Part shown: piece by piece, positions 27,079-35,791 of the stretch
Layout of the letters: each line of letters starts with the position of its first letter
How positions within the stretch are numbered: the stretch's first letter is position 1
Assembly (NCBI GenBank): GCA_964390645.1
Contig: CAYMLL010000030.1
Coordinates: 1 to 37,255, forward strand
From: CAYMLL01 sp964390645
GTDB taxonomy: Bacteria; Planctomycetota; UBA8108
Length of the DNA: 37,255 bases
Reading direction: 5' to 3'
Notes under the pieces: generated by a model
What the model saw: the letters and a program-made list of their open reading frames with translations, nothing else
Databases searched by the model: none
Told to the model about the DNA's origin: nothing
Position numbers and translations under genes: made by a program

Positions 27079-27570
27079 CTACCAGCGCGACGCGCTGGTG
27101 CCCTTCGGCTGCGGCGCCTCGATCCCGATCTCGCCGATCTCCTCGCCCAGGCGGCGCAGACTCGCGAGCTGCTCACGCTCCCGATCGACCATGCCACGAA
27201 CGACCTCGGCAGCCTCGGACCAGCCCGCGTCGGCGAGCTTCGCTCCGAGCGTCGCGACAACGTCGAGGCTCCGCTCCGTCTGCTCGACGACCGGCCTCAG
27301 GAGGTAGATCGGGCGCAGGAAGTTGTAGCTGGTCGTCGAGAGCGACCAGCGCACCCCCTGCCGCACGCTCGCGACCTCGGAGAGCAGCTCGCGCAGGCAG
27401 GACAGACCGATATCGCTCTCGCGGTAGAGATCCCCGAGCCCCGACAGGGCGTCCGGATCACGACCGCCGACAACGGGCGACTTCGACACTTCGATGACGT
27501 AGCGAACGAGGGACCGTGACTCGTGGTCGATGATCTCTCGCGCGACCTCGACCGCCTCGGGTGTGACCAT
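27079..27570 (-). CDS. Small helical protein at the end of the nuo operon
   Basis: I do not recognise this 163-residue protein. It starts at the ATG at 27570, 5 nt after the nuoN stop, so it is probably translated from the nuo mRNA. The sequence is almost entirely predicted alpha-helix: EVAREIIDHESRSLVRYVIE, then DIGLSCLRELLSEV, then a central segment around YNFLRPIYLLRPVVEQTERS, then AAEVVRGMVDREREQLASLRR. It has no signal peptide and no strong membrane helix. A four-helix bundle is plausible, and acidic/His residues in the first and last helices faintly recall ferritin-like folds. The open frame upstream of 27570 is a shadow inside nuoN. Confidence 0.7.
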   Translation of the reverse strand: MVTPEAVEVAREIIDHESRSLVRYVIEVSKSPVVGGRDPDALSGLGDLYRESDIGLSCLRELLSEVASVRQGVRWSLSTTSYNFLRPIYLLRPVVEQTERSLDVVATLGAKLADAGWSEAAEVVRGMVDREREQLASLRRLGEEIGEIGIEAPQPKGTSASRW

Positions 27571-27575
27571 CTCTG

Positions 27576-29168
27576 TTAGCGTCCCAACGCCAGCTGACTG
27601 GTGATCTCCGCGATCGGCTCGGCCATGAAGAAGAGGAAGAAGGTCATCGCGACCATGGCGGCCACCACCGCCATGCCGAGAGCCGGCGACGTGATCTTGC
27701 CCGTCTCCTCGCTGTCGACGAAGTACATCTCCTTCGCGACCTTCAGGTAGTAGTACGCCGACACGGCCGTGTTCAGCGCCGCGGCGATCGCCAGCGCGTA
27801 AAGCCATGGTGTCAACGAACCGCCTTCACCGGCCTGGTGCAGCACGCCCATGAAGAGGTGGAACTTGCCGGTGAATCCCGCCGTGGGAGGCACACCGATC
27901 AGAGAGAAGAGAAACACGACCATCGCGGCGGCCAGGAAGGGCGCGCGCTTGCCGAGGCCCCGGTACGTCGCGAGATCGACGGAGCCGAGCTTGTTCTCGA
28001 CCAGGATGATGACCCCGAAGGCGCCGAAGTTCATCGCCATGTAGGCGAGCAGGTAGTAGCCGACCGCCTGCTGCCCGCTGACCTCGGTTGCGTGCAGGAT
28101 TGGCAGAGCCATCATGAGATAGCCCGCGTGCGCGATCGACGAGTAAGCGAGCATGCGCTTGAGATTCGTCTGCCACAGCGCCGCCAGGTTGCCGAAGGTC
28201 ATCGTCACGATGGCGATGACGACCATCAGCTGGGCCCACGGGATGCTCTCCCAAACCGGAGGGATGCTCTCGCCGATCGGCAGGTAGCTGACGAAACGCA
28301 GCGTCAACGCGAAGCCGGCCGCCTTTGACAGCACCGAGAGGAACGCCGTGACAGGTGTCGGGGCGCCGTCGTAGACATCCGGGGCCCAGAAGTGCATCGG
28401 GATCGTGGACATCTTGTACGCGAGGCCCATGAAGACCATCACGATGCCGACGACAGCGGTCACGGCGGCACGGGTCATCAGCGTCCACCCGGACCACAGT
28501 TCGTGCTCATCGTCCCACTGGATGTTGACCAGATCCTGAATCTGTGCGCTGCCGGTCAGCCCGTAGAGCAGCGACAGGCCGTAGACCATGATCGCGGCCG
28601 CGACGCTTCCGTAGATGATGTACTTCAGGGCCGCCTCACCGCCGCGACGATCCCGTCGGATGTAGCCGACGAGGACGTACGAGCAGATGCTGAGCAGCTC
28701 GAGCGACATGAAGAGCATCAGGAAGTGCGTGCTCGACGCCATCAGCATGCCACCGAGAACCGCGGCGAGCAGGATGCCGTAGTACTCCCCCATGCGCCGG
28801 CCCTCGAGCTGCTTCGACACGTAGCTCAGGAGGATGACGGGGATGGACCCGAGCAGGAAGAGCTGCTTGAAGAAGTTCGCGAAGGGATCGATCGCGATCA
28901 TGCCGTGGAAGAGGCTCTGCCCGCTCTCACCGACGTGCTCGATCGACAGGACCGGGACGAAACAGAAGAGGATCGCCACCCACGCGAGATGACGCGACGC
29001 CTTCACCGGAACGAAGAGATCGAGGAGAAAGACGCAGAGGGCACCGACCGCGACCTGAAACTCCGGGCCGAAGTGCCCGAGGCTCTCGACGATGTGCTCG
29101 AGCTGGGTCTCGAACTTCGCCGGATCGAAGCTCGCAGCGCTCTCAGCCAGAATACGGGAAAAGATCAT
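27576..29168 (-). CDS. nuoN: NADH-quinone oxidoreductase subunit N
   Basis: NuoN is one of the three antiporter-like proton-pumping subunits in the Complex I membrane arm. The 530-residue protein has many hydrophobic helices. The conserved glutamate lies in FMSLELLSICSYVLVGY. Lysine-bearing helices are at EAALKYIIYGS and in the LKRMLAYSSIAHAGYLMM motif. GVPPTAGFTGKFHLF is a family signature. The N-terminus carries about 20 extra residues before the first helix. The ATG at 29168 has AGGAG 7 nt upstream. nuoM ends 29 nt before it. Confidence 0.96.
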   Translation of the reverse strand: MIFSRILAESAASFDPAKFETQLEHIVESLGHFGPEFQVAVGALCVFLLDLFVPVKASRHLAWVAILFCFVPVLSIEHVGESGQSLFHGMIAIDPFANFFKQLFLLGSIPVILLSYVSKQLEGRRMGEYYGILLAAVLGGMLMASSTHFLMLFMSLELLSICSYVLVGYIRRDRRGGEAALKYIIYGSVAAAIMVYGLSLLYGLTGSAQIQDLVNIQWDDEHELWSGWTLMTRAAVTAVVGIVMVFMGLAYKMSTIPMHFWAPDVYDGAPTPVTAFLSVLSKAAGFALTLRFVSYLPIGESIPPVWESIPWAQLMVVIAIVTMTFGNLAALWQTNLKRMLAYSSIAHAGYLMMALPILHATEVSGQQAVGYYLLAYMAMNFGAFGVIILVENKLGSVDLATYRGLGKRAPFLAAAMVVFLFSLIGVPPTAGFTGKFHLFMGVLHQAGEGGSLTPWLYALAIAAALNTAVSAYYYLKVAKEMYFVDSEETGKITSPALGMAVVAAMVAMTFFLFFMAEPIAEITSQLALGR

Positions 29169-29197
29169 CGGCGACTCCTACTCGCACTCACGGACGA

Positions 29198-31123
29198 TCA
29201 GGGACTCCCGAGGACACCGCGAACCATGTCCGTCATGGTCGTGAGCGAGCCGTCCATGAAGTCGATCAGAATCGAGGGGTAGACACCCAGGTAAATGCAC
29301 AGGAAGGCCAGCGGCGCGAGCGCGAAGACCTCGCGGAAGCTGACGTCCGGGAAGGTCTTGTACTCCTCGTTCTTGATCGTGCCGAGATACACCCGCTGGA
29401 TCGTCCACAGGATGTAGCACGCGGTCAGGACGACGCCGAGAAGCGACACCAGGACGATCCACTTCGAGCTGATTCCACCAACGGAGACTGCCTCGTGAGT
29501 GCCGTCCCCGAAGGCCGTCGCGATGAGGCTCGGGGTCGCGCCCGGCGCCGTCGAGGAGTCCCACGCGCCGAGGAAGCACATCGCCTCGCTGATGAACCCG
29601 TTGAGCCCGGGCAATCCGAGCGACGCGAAGAAGGCGATCGTCGCCAGGCCGGTATACCACGGCATCTGCAGACCGATGCCGCCGAACTTCGTCAGGTCCC
29701 TGTGATGCGCCCGATCGTAGATCACGCCGACCAGGAGGAACATCATGGCGCTCGACACCCCGTGATTGAACATCTGCAACGCCGCGCCGTTGATGCCGTA
29801 GTAGCTCAGCGCTGCGAGGCCCAGCAGGCAGTACCCCATGTGGCTGACGGAGGAGTAGGCGACCAGCCGCTTGAAGTCCTTCTGCGCCAGCGCGCAGAGA
29901 GCTCCGTAGACGATGTTGACCATGCCGAGACAGGCGATCAGCGCGATGAAGAACTTGCTCGTCGCCGCGTCGGGGGTCATCGGGTAGCTGAAGCGGAACA
30001 GCCCGTAGCCTCCCATCTTCAGCAAGACTCCCGCCAGCATGACGCTGACCGCGGTCGGCGCCTCGACGTGCGCATCGGGAAGCCAGGTGTGGAACGGAAA
30101 GACGGGCACCTTGATCGCGAAGCCGATGAAGAGCAGCCCGAAGATCCACCACTGAAGGCCGAGGCTGAACTCCGGCACCACGGCCATGAGCGTCAGCACG
30201 TTGAACGTGTGCGGCTCGGACGTGAAGTACATGATCAGCATCACCACGAGCATCAGCACGGAGCCGACGAGCGTGTAGATGAAGAACTTGATCGCCGCGT
30301 AGAGCCGGTTTTCGCCTCCCCAGACGCCGATGAGGAAGTACATCGGCAGCAGCACGATCTCCCAGAAGACATAGAAGAGAAAGAAGTCGAGCGCGCAGAA
30401 GACGCCGATCAGACCGGTCTCGAGCAGGAGAAAGAGAACGTAGTAGCCCTTGGTCCCCTTGTCGATGCTCCAGGAGTAGACCAGACAGAGCAGAGTCAGG
30501 AGAGCCGTCAGCCAGACCAGCGGCAGGCTCAGGCCGTCGACCCCGAGGAAGTAGTTGACGTTGAAGAGCGGGATCCACGGCGTGAACTCGGTGAAGCGCA
30601 TGTGCTGGGTCTGCTTCGAGCCGAGCGCGTACTGGAGCTCAAGAGCTCGACCCCACGCCACCTCCGCATCGTCGGCGAGAGCGTCGGCGTCCACTTCCGG
30701 ATCCTTCGCGGCGACCCCGGCGGCGAGCGCGCGGACGCGATCACGCGCCGCGGCGTGCTCACTCTCCGTGAAGACCTGCGACGAGCCGGCGGCGGGCAGG
30801 AAGCGCTTCTTCCACTCGGCGAGCAGATCGGCCTTCGACTGCTGAGCACCCGTACGAAGCGCCTCGAGTCCGAAATCCGGCTTCGGCTGGCCGGCGAAGG
30901 TGCCGGTGAGGATCTGCTCCTGAACGATCGCCAGCTCCTCCGTGGCTTCGCCGACGGGATTCACCTCATCTCGGTATCCCCGCACCAGACCGATCGACAG
31001 CACGAACGTCAGCAACGCGCCGATCACCGAGACCAGCTTGATCATTCCCTTCCACCCGGAAGGTATGAACAGGATGACCGCTGCCGTGATCAGCGGCAGG
31101 AAGATACACCAGGTCAAGTCCAT
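29198..31123 (-). CDS. nuoM: NADH-quinone oxidoreductase subunit M, with a large N-terminal insertion
   Basis: NuoM is the central antiporter-like pump of Complex I. Family motifs are clear: YFLGVDGLSLPLVWLTALLT, the glutamate in FWEIVLLPMYFLIGVWGG, FHTWLPDAHVEAPTAVSVML, and LKRLVAYSSVSHMGY in the form FKRLVAYSSVSHMGY. The protein is 641 residues, compared with about 500 in typical NuoM. The difference lies at residues 52-172, an acidic, Ala-rich, helical stretch between the second and third hydrophobic segments (LVRGYRDEVNP to ALGSKQTQHMRF). By homology that loop faces the periplasmic side. The ATG at 31123 has only a weak site. Confidence 0.95.
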   Translation of the reverse strand: MDLTWCIFLPLITAAVILFIPSGWKGMIKLVSVIGALLTFVLSIGLVRGYRDEVNPVGEATEELAIVQEQILTGTFAGQPKPDFGLEALRTGAQQSKADLLAEWKKRFLPAAGSSQVFTESEHAAARDRVRALAAGVAAKDPEVDADALADDAEVAWGRALELQYALGSKQTQHMRFTEFTPWIPLFNVNYFLGVDGLSLPLVWLTALLTLLCLVYSWSIDKGTKGYYVLFLLLETGLIGVFCALDFFLFYVFWEIVLLPMYFLIGVWGGENRLYAAIKFFIYTLVGSVLMLVVMLIMYFTSEPHTFNVLTLMAVVPEFSLGLQWWIFGLLFIGFAIKVPVFPFHTWLPDAHVEAPTAVSVMLAGVLLKMGGYGLFRFSYPMTPDAATSKFFIALIACLGMVNIVYGALCALAQKDFKRLVAYSSVSHMGYCLLGLAALSYYGINGAALQMFNHGVSSAMMFLLVGVIYDRAHHRDLTKFGGIGLQMPWYTGLATIAFFASLGLPGLNGFISEAMCFLGAWDSSTAPGATPSLIATAFGDGTHEAVSVGGISSKWIVLVSLLGVVLTACYILWTIQRVYLGTIKNEEYKTFPDVSFREVFALAPLAFLCIYLGVYPSILIDFMDGSLTTMTDMVRGVLGSP

Positions 31124-31146
31124 CAGTTCTCATCCACCGGTCCTCG

Positions 31147-31166
31147 GGACGACAATCTCGTCGTCC
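31147..31166 (-). other. Hairpin between nuoL and nuoM
   Basis: GGACGAC (31147-31153) and GTCGTCC (31160-31166) form a perfect 7-bp stem with a 6-nt loop in the 59-nt gap after the nuoL stop. No T-tract follows. It may be an mRNA-processing or stability element, or chance. Confidence 0.35.
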
Positions 31167-31182
31167 AGGACCCGGCGTCCGT

Positions 31183-33396
31183 CTACTGCGGGTACCAGTG
31201 CTGGTACCAGGTTTCTCGCTGAAGAAGCCAGAAGAGCGCCAGGAGCACCGCGACGACGCCGGCCGACACCAGCACGGACGCATAGAGGTACTCCTGCAAG
31301 AGTCCGGTCTGCAGGCGGCGCAAACGACGACCGCCCCGCAAGATCAAGTCCCCGATGCCGCGAACGGCTCCGTCGACGCCCCAGAAGTCCACCCTGCCGG
31401 TGGCGGCGGTGGTGAAGCGGCAGACAGCGCCCACGAAGTCGACGACGCCGTCGATCACGACACGATCGAAGTAGCCGCAGACGACGTGCGCGGTGTGCAG
31501 CACGCGCAGCGACAGCCAGGTGAAGAGCTCGTCGAGGAACCACAGTCGCTGCAAGCAGATCTGGATCGGCCACAGCGCCGTGCCCTTACGAATCAGCTCG
31601 CGACCGTGGAAGGGCCCCTGCGGCAGGAACCCCAGGGATCCTCGCGCCCCGAAGAACATCCACGCCAGAGCAACCCCGACGACGAACATGCCGATCGAGA
31701 AGGCCATCACCGGGTAGTGCACGTGGTGCAGCTGTTCCTCGACCATATTGAAGGGCGTCTCGACACTCTCGACAAAACTGTCACCGAGCGGCGCGACCAC
31801 CGGCGAGTTGACGCGGTTCTCGAACCAGTGGCTGCCAAGGCCGAAGAACCCCGCCGAGAACAGCGACAGCACCGCGAGTATGGAGAGCGGCACGGTCATC
31901 GTCCACGGCGACTCATGCGCGTGCGAGTAGGCCTCCTCGTTCTGCGGCTTGCCCTCGAAGGTCTTGAAGTAGAGCCGGAACATGTAGAAGGCCGTCATGC
32001 CGGCCGTGACAATGCCGAAGACAAACGGCAGGTAGTAGACGACGCCGCCCGTCCCGACCGCCTCACGGTGCTCGGCGAACGCCAGCGCGTTGCCGAGGAT
32101 CGCCTCCTTCGAGAAGAATCCCGACAGCAGCGGCAGCCCGGCGATCGCCAGCGTTCCGATCAGGAAGGTGATCCACGTGATCGGCAGCTTCTTCCTGAGC
32201 CCGCCCATGTCCTTCATCTCGTTCGAGTGGACCGCGTGGATCACGCTGCCGGCACCGAGGAAAAGAAGGGCCTTGAAGAAGGCGTGCGTGAAGAGGTGGA
32301 AGATTCCGGCGCTGATGCTGCCGACGCCGAGCCCGAGAAACATGTAGCCAAGCTGGGAGATGGTCGAGTAGGCGAGGACCTTCTTGATGTCGTTCTGCGC
32401 GAGGGCGATCGAGCCGGCGAAGAGCGCCGTGAAGCCGCCGACGAGCGCGACGATGAAGAGAACATCGCTCGAGAAGAAGTCGCCGGTGAAGTAGGCCTCT
32501 CCCGCGAGGAACGGGAACATGCGGGCGACAAGGTAGACGCCCGCGACGACCATCGTCGCCGCGTGGATCAGCGCAGACACCGGCGTCGGCCCCTCCATGG
32601 CGTCCGGCAGCCAGATGTGAAGCGGGAACTGCGCCGACTTGCCGAGCGGCCCGATGAAGAGGCAAACGCCTGCAACCGTCAGAAGGCCGACGCCCCAGAT
32701 TCCGGTCTGACCGCTCCACTTACCGTCCTCGACGCTCTGGAAGATGCCGTCGAAGTCGAGCGTTCCGGCGACCGACGCGATCATCAGGATCGCGATCAGG
32801 AAGCCGAGGTCGCCGATGCGCGTCGTCATGAAGGCCTTGATCGACGCGTGCTGCGCGGACTTCTTCTCGAAGTAGAAGCCGATCAGGAAGTACGAGCAGA
32901 CGCCGACCAGCTCCCAGAACATGAAGAGGAGGAGCAGGTTCGACGTCATGCAGAGCCCGAGCATCGAGAACGAGAAGAGCCCGAGATACGCGAAGAAGTG
33001 GTTGTAGCGCACCTCGCCGTGCATGTAGCCGCACGAGTAGAGATGCACCAGGAAGCTGACGAGCGTGACGACGAAGAGCATCACGATGGTCAGGTTGTCG
33101 ACCTGGATGCCGAAGCTGATCTGGAGGACGTTCTCGACGTTCGAGCCGCCGGGCGACATCCAGCTCTCACCGATCTTCGGCACGTATTTCTGTGCGTCGA
33201 CCCCGTGATCCGAGCCGAGGAGCACCAGCATCATGTAGGAGGCGATGCAGAGCGGCACGAACATCATCGTCGTCGGCAGCCAGTCCCCTTGACGCGGCAG
33301 CTTGCTGCCGAAGAACGCCTGGAGGGCGAATCCGACGAGGGGGCAGATCAGGATGATCAGCGCCAGGCCGCAAAGGTAGGTGTCATTCTCCCACAT
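31183..33396 (-). CDS. nuoL: NADH-quinone oxidoreductase subunit L
   Basis: NuoL is the distal antiporter-like subunit of Complex I, whose long lateral helix runs along the membrane arm. Conserved segments include FGIQVDNLTIVMLFVVTLVS, the glutamate in FMFWELVGVCSYFLIGFYF, FPLHIWLPDAMEGPTPVSAL, and IKKVLAYSTISQLGYMFLGLG. It is 737 residues, longer than the roughly 610-650 common in bacteria. The extra length lies mainly in a loop after helix 2 and in the C-terminal third. The extreme C-terminus is WYQHWYPQ, encoded by an 8-bp direct repeat. The ATG at 33396 lies 49 nt after nuoK. Confidence 0.96.
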   Translation of the reverse strand: MWENDTYLCGLALIILICPLVGFALQAFFGSKLPRQGDWLPTTMMFVPLCIASYMMLVLLGSDHGVDAQKYVPKIGESWMSPGGSNVENVLQISFGIQVDNLTIVMLFVVTLVSFLVHLYSCGYMHGEVRYNHFFAYLGLFSFSMLGLCMTSNLLLLFMFWELVGVCSYFLIGFYFEKKSAQHASIKAFMTTRIGDLGFLIAILMIASVAGTLDFDGIFQSVEDGKWSGQTGIWGVGLLTVAGVCLFIGPLGKSAQFPLHIWLPDAMEGPTPVSALIHAATMVVAGVYLVARMFPFLAGEAYFTGDFFSSDVLFIVALVGGFTALFAGSIALAQNDIKKVLAYSTISQLGYMFLGLGVGSISAGIFHLFTHAFFKALLFLGAGSVIHAVHSNEMKDMGGLRKKLPITWITFLIGTLAIAGLPLLSGFFSKEAILGNALAFAEHREAVGTGGVVYYLPFVFGIVTAGMTAFYMFRLYFKTFEGKPQNEEAYSHAHESPWTMTVPLSILAVLSLFSAGFFGLGSHWFENRVNSPVVAPLGDSFVESVETPFNMVEEQLHHVHYPVMAFSIGMFVVGVALAWMFFGARGSLGFLPQGPFHGRELIRKGTALWPIQICLQRLWFLDELFTWLSLRVLHTAHVVCGYFDRVVIDGVVDFVGAVCRFTTAATGRVDFWGVDGAVRGIGDLILRGGRRLRRLQTGLLQEYLYASVLVSAGVVAVLLALFWLLQRETWYQHWYPQ

Positions 33397-33445
33397 GAAA
33401 CGTCTCTATTCGCTTATCCCTCGAGGCCCCTCATCCCTGAATCCC

Positions 33446-33847
33446 TCATCCATGGAGACCGCGCGCTTCGTCGAGCTCGACGGTGTTGATCGAGTTGAAG
33501 ATGTTGAGCGCGATCGCCAGCGCCAGCGCGGCTTCCGCGGCCGCGATGACGATCACGAAGAGAGTGACCACTTGACCGTCGAGGCGATCCGCGAGGCTCG
33601 AGTACTTCGCGAAGGCCACGAAGTTCAGCCCGGCCGAGTTCAGCAGCAGCTCGATGCCCATGAGTACGGCGATCGTGCTGCGTCGCGTGACGACGACCAG
33701 CAGACCGAGGCCGAAGAGGATGGCGCTGACGACGAGATAGTGCCGCAGGCCGACGGCGTCTCCGATGACCGCCTCTGGAATCGCACTCGTCTGCGAGAGG
33801 ATCGGCTGGGTGAAGAACCCCGGGATCCACTGAACCAGCGCCGTCAT
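33446..33847 (-). CDS. nuoK: NADH-quinone oxidoreductase subunit K, N-terminally extended
   Basis: NuoK is a small three-helix subunit. Its second helix carries the conserved glutamate of MGIELLLNSAGLNFVAF, and the third helix carries another in AAAEAALALAIAL. HYLVVSAILFGLGL is where typical NuoK proteins begin. Here about 33 residues come first (MTALVQWIPGFFTQP onwards), giving 133 residues where about 100 is usual. The ATG at 33847 overlaps the nuoJ stop as ATGA, which supports the long form, although an internal start cannot be excluded. Confidence 0.94.
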   Translation of the reverse strand: MTALVQWIPGFFTQPILSQTSAIPEAVIGDAVGLRHYLVVSAILFGLGLLVVVTRRSTIAVLMGIELLLNSAGLNFVAFAKYSSLADRLDGQVVTLFVIVIAAAEAALALAIALNIFNSINTVELDEARGLHG

Positions 33848-35028
33848 ACGGCACCTCCTTCCTCAGCGCCCGCCGAGTCGCCTTCGGACTTGCCACGTGC
33901 GATGTACGTCGCGCCGATCATGGCGACGAGGAGCAGAACGGACACCACCTCGAAAGGCAGGATGTATGTGCTCATGAAGCGCACGCCGAGTCCGAAGGAC
34001 GTCGGCTCGGCGCCGTGAACTCCAGGGGCTGCGAGCTTCGTGCCGTAGTACTCCGAGGCCTGTGTCACCGAGCCGATCGAAGCGACCTGGGCCGGCTCGA
34101 GCTCCCGCCAGCTGTTGCCGCCGGCGACGAAGACGAGGAGAACCATGACACCGACACCGGTGAGAACAGCGGGTGCGAGCGCCCGCCACGAGACGGGAGG
34201 CCTCATCTCGACGTCGGCGCGGCGTGTCAGCATGACGCCGAAGAGAAAGAGGATCAGGATCCCGCCGATGTACACCAGCACCTGGGTGAAGCCGAGAAAG
34301 TCGGCACCGAGAAGCAGATAGAAACCCGCGACTCCCGCGAGACAGGCCAGCAGCCAAAACGCCATGTGTACGATCTCGCGGCTGAAGAGGATCATCAGCC
34401 CCGAGCCGACACAGATCACCGCCAGGCTCCAGAAGAAGAGGTCGTGGAAGCTCCCCTTGTCGAGAAACGCGAGAATCGACCACGCGGAGACGACACCGGT
34501 GAGGACGCTGAAGGCGACGCGCAGCAGACCCCGCGTCAGGGTCGCCATACACAGAGAGCCGATCCCGAAAATCAGCAGCAGCCAGAAGAGCCGGTTCTCG
34601 AAGCCCATACCGTGGGGTCGGAACAGGGCGCCGCTCTCGGAACCCGCCTCGTCGGGGTGCACCAGATAACCGTAGAACCCCGCGACGACCCCGGCGACGA
34701 GGATGGTCTCGAAGATCCACCAGGCACGTGTCCTGGCTCCCCGGGCGACCGGGAAGAAGAGGACGCACAGCAGGACGAGGGACCGCAAGACGTGGCTGCC
34801 GATACCGACCTTGCCAAGGAACCACACCAACACGCCGAAGCTGGCGCAGACCCAGAAGTACCACCAGAAGTCGCGCTGGCGCAGCTCGGCCGTGAGGTCC
34901 TCGAGGCGTCGACCGCTGACGACGGGGGCTATCTTGCCCGACTCACGGCAAAGCCAGACCGCCGCAGCCACCGGCATGGCGACGTAGAGGACAACAAAGA
35001 GGCTCAAGGAGAGAATCTGGGCAATCAT
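33844..35028 (-). CDS. nuoJ: NADH-quinone oxidoreductase subunit J with a large N-terminal membrane extension
   Basis: The C-terminal half is NuoJ: FFWSLAVICVGSGLMILFSR, the HMAFWLLACLAGVAGFYLLLG helix pair, and LVYIGGILILFLFGVML with the pi-bulge helix region. In front of it are about 190 residues with roughly six hydrophobic segments (near residues 3-26, 55-71, 80-94, 103-123, 146-162 and 170-188). These resemble nothing I recognise. The product is 394 residues from the ATG at 35028, which has GGTGAT about 6 nt upstream. A GTG at 35055 would add nine residues. Typical NuoJ is about 170-200 residues. The gene overlaps nuoK by 4 nt and lies 185 nt after nuoI. Confidence 0.9.
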   Translation of the reverse strand: MIAQILSLSLFVVLYVAMPVAAAVWLCRESGKIAPVVSGRRLEDLTAELRQRDFWWYFWVCASFGVLVWFLGKVGIGSHVLRSLVLLCVLFFPVARGARTRAWWIFETILVAGVVAGFYGYLVHPDEAGSESGALFRPHGMGFENRLFWLLLIFGIGSLCMATLTRGLLRVAFSVLTGVVSAWSILAFLDKGSFHDLFFWSLAVICVGSGLMILFSREIVHMAFWLLACLAGVAGFYLLLGADFLGFTQVLVYIGGILILFLFGVMLTRRADVEMRPPVSWRALAPAVLTGVGVMVLLVFVAGGNSWRELEPAQVASIGSVTQASEYYGTKLAAPGVHGAEPTSFGLGVRFMSTYILPFEVVSVLLLVAMIGATYIARGKSEGDSAGAEEGGAV

Positions 35029-35061
35029 CCGATCACCGATCAGCGTCGCGATCACCGCGGC

Positions 35062-35089
35062 GCCGGGTCTGGAGCGCGAGGACTCCGGC
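35062..35089 (-). other. Hairpin in the nuoI-nuoJ gap
   Basis: On the minus strand GCCGGAGTC (35089-35081) pairs with GACCCGGC (35069-35062) with one bulged A, around an 11-nt loop. It lies in the 185-nt gap between nuoI and nuoJ, the longest in the operon. There is no T-tract, so I do not call it a terminator. Confidence 0.3.
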
Positions 35090-35213
35090 CCTCAGCCTCG
35101 GACGAGATCGAGTGACCTTCGTCCGGGCCGCGAACCAGCGCCTTGCCGTGCTCTTGATCTGCTAGGTTCCGTTCGTTCTGCTACGCTCTGATCCCGACGC
35201 CGAAGCCGCTCGA

Positions 35214-35780
35214 TCAGCTCGAGCCCTCCGCCGCCTTCCTGGCCTTCTTTTCCGCGGCCAGACGTTTCTTCTCCTCCTGCCGGCGCTCGTTCTCGGCGCG
35301 GGCGGCGACCACGAAGGCCTCGTCGGCCTCGGTGTACACCTCGTCGGTCAGGAGGTTCTTTTCCATCATCGTCCGGTCGGTGGCATGGTAGTCGAACTCC
35401 GGCCCCAGCCAGATGCACTTCGGCGGACACGGCTCCTCGCAGAGGCCGCAGAAGATGCAGACCGTGTAGTCGACCGTGAACTTCGTCAGCGTCGCCTTCT
35501 GTCCACGGTACCCTTCCTCGTAGAGACCGTCAGCGCCGCGGAAGCCCTCGATGTAGATGCAGTCCACCGCGCAGATGTCCGAGCACTTCCAGCACATCAC
35601 GCACTTCTCGGTCTCGAGATAGTGGATTCCCCGGTGCCGTGGCGGGATGACGTCCTTCTCCCGGGGATACTGGATCGTGCAGAGGGTCTTCTTGTAGGTG
35701 AGGAAGTACTTCAGAGTGATACCCATGCCGATACAGATCGACTTGCTCACCCGGAAGATATCGGAGAACCAGCTTCCCAT
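35214..35780 (-). CDS. nuoI: NADH-quinone oxidoreductase subunit I
   Basis: NuoI carries the two 4Fe-4S clusters (N6a/N6b) that pass electrons toward the last cluster before quinone. The cysteines are C60, C63, C66 and C70 (CVMCWKCSDIC), and C108, C111, C114 and C118 (CIFCGLCEEPC). In the first set the residue after the last cysteine is Ala where Pro is usual. The 188-residue protein ends in a charged Lys/Glu/Ala helix. I chose the ATG at 35780, 11 nt after the nuoH stop. The much longer open frame to 36797 is a shadow within nuoH. Confidence 0.95.
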   Translation of the reverse strand: MGSWFSDIFRVSKSICIGMGITLKYFLTYKKTLCTIQYPREKDVIPPRHRGIHYLETEKCVMCWKCSDICAVDCIYIEGFRGADGLYEEGYRGQKATLTKFTVDYTVCIFCGLCEEPCPPKCIWLGPEFDYHATDRTMMEKNLLTDEVYTEADEAFVVAARAENERRQEEKKRLAAEKKARKAAEGSS

Positions 35781-35791
35781 CGTCCTCTCGC

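Noticed and set aside
29495..31222. Plus-strand ORF of 575 codons
   Set aside because: It is antisense to nuoM with the same charged composition and no motif.
33428..33451. Two copies of CCCTCATCC in the nuoK-nuoL gap
   Set aside because: The repeats are short and partly inside the nuoK stop region, with no structure that suggests a function.
31198..33489. Plus-strand ORF of 763 codons
   Set aside because: It is antisense to nuoL and nuoK, is highly charged (Glu/Asp/Arg) and has no motif. The reverse complement of membrane-helix codons gives such sequences.
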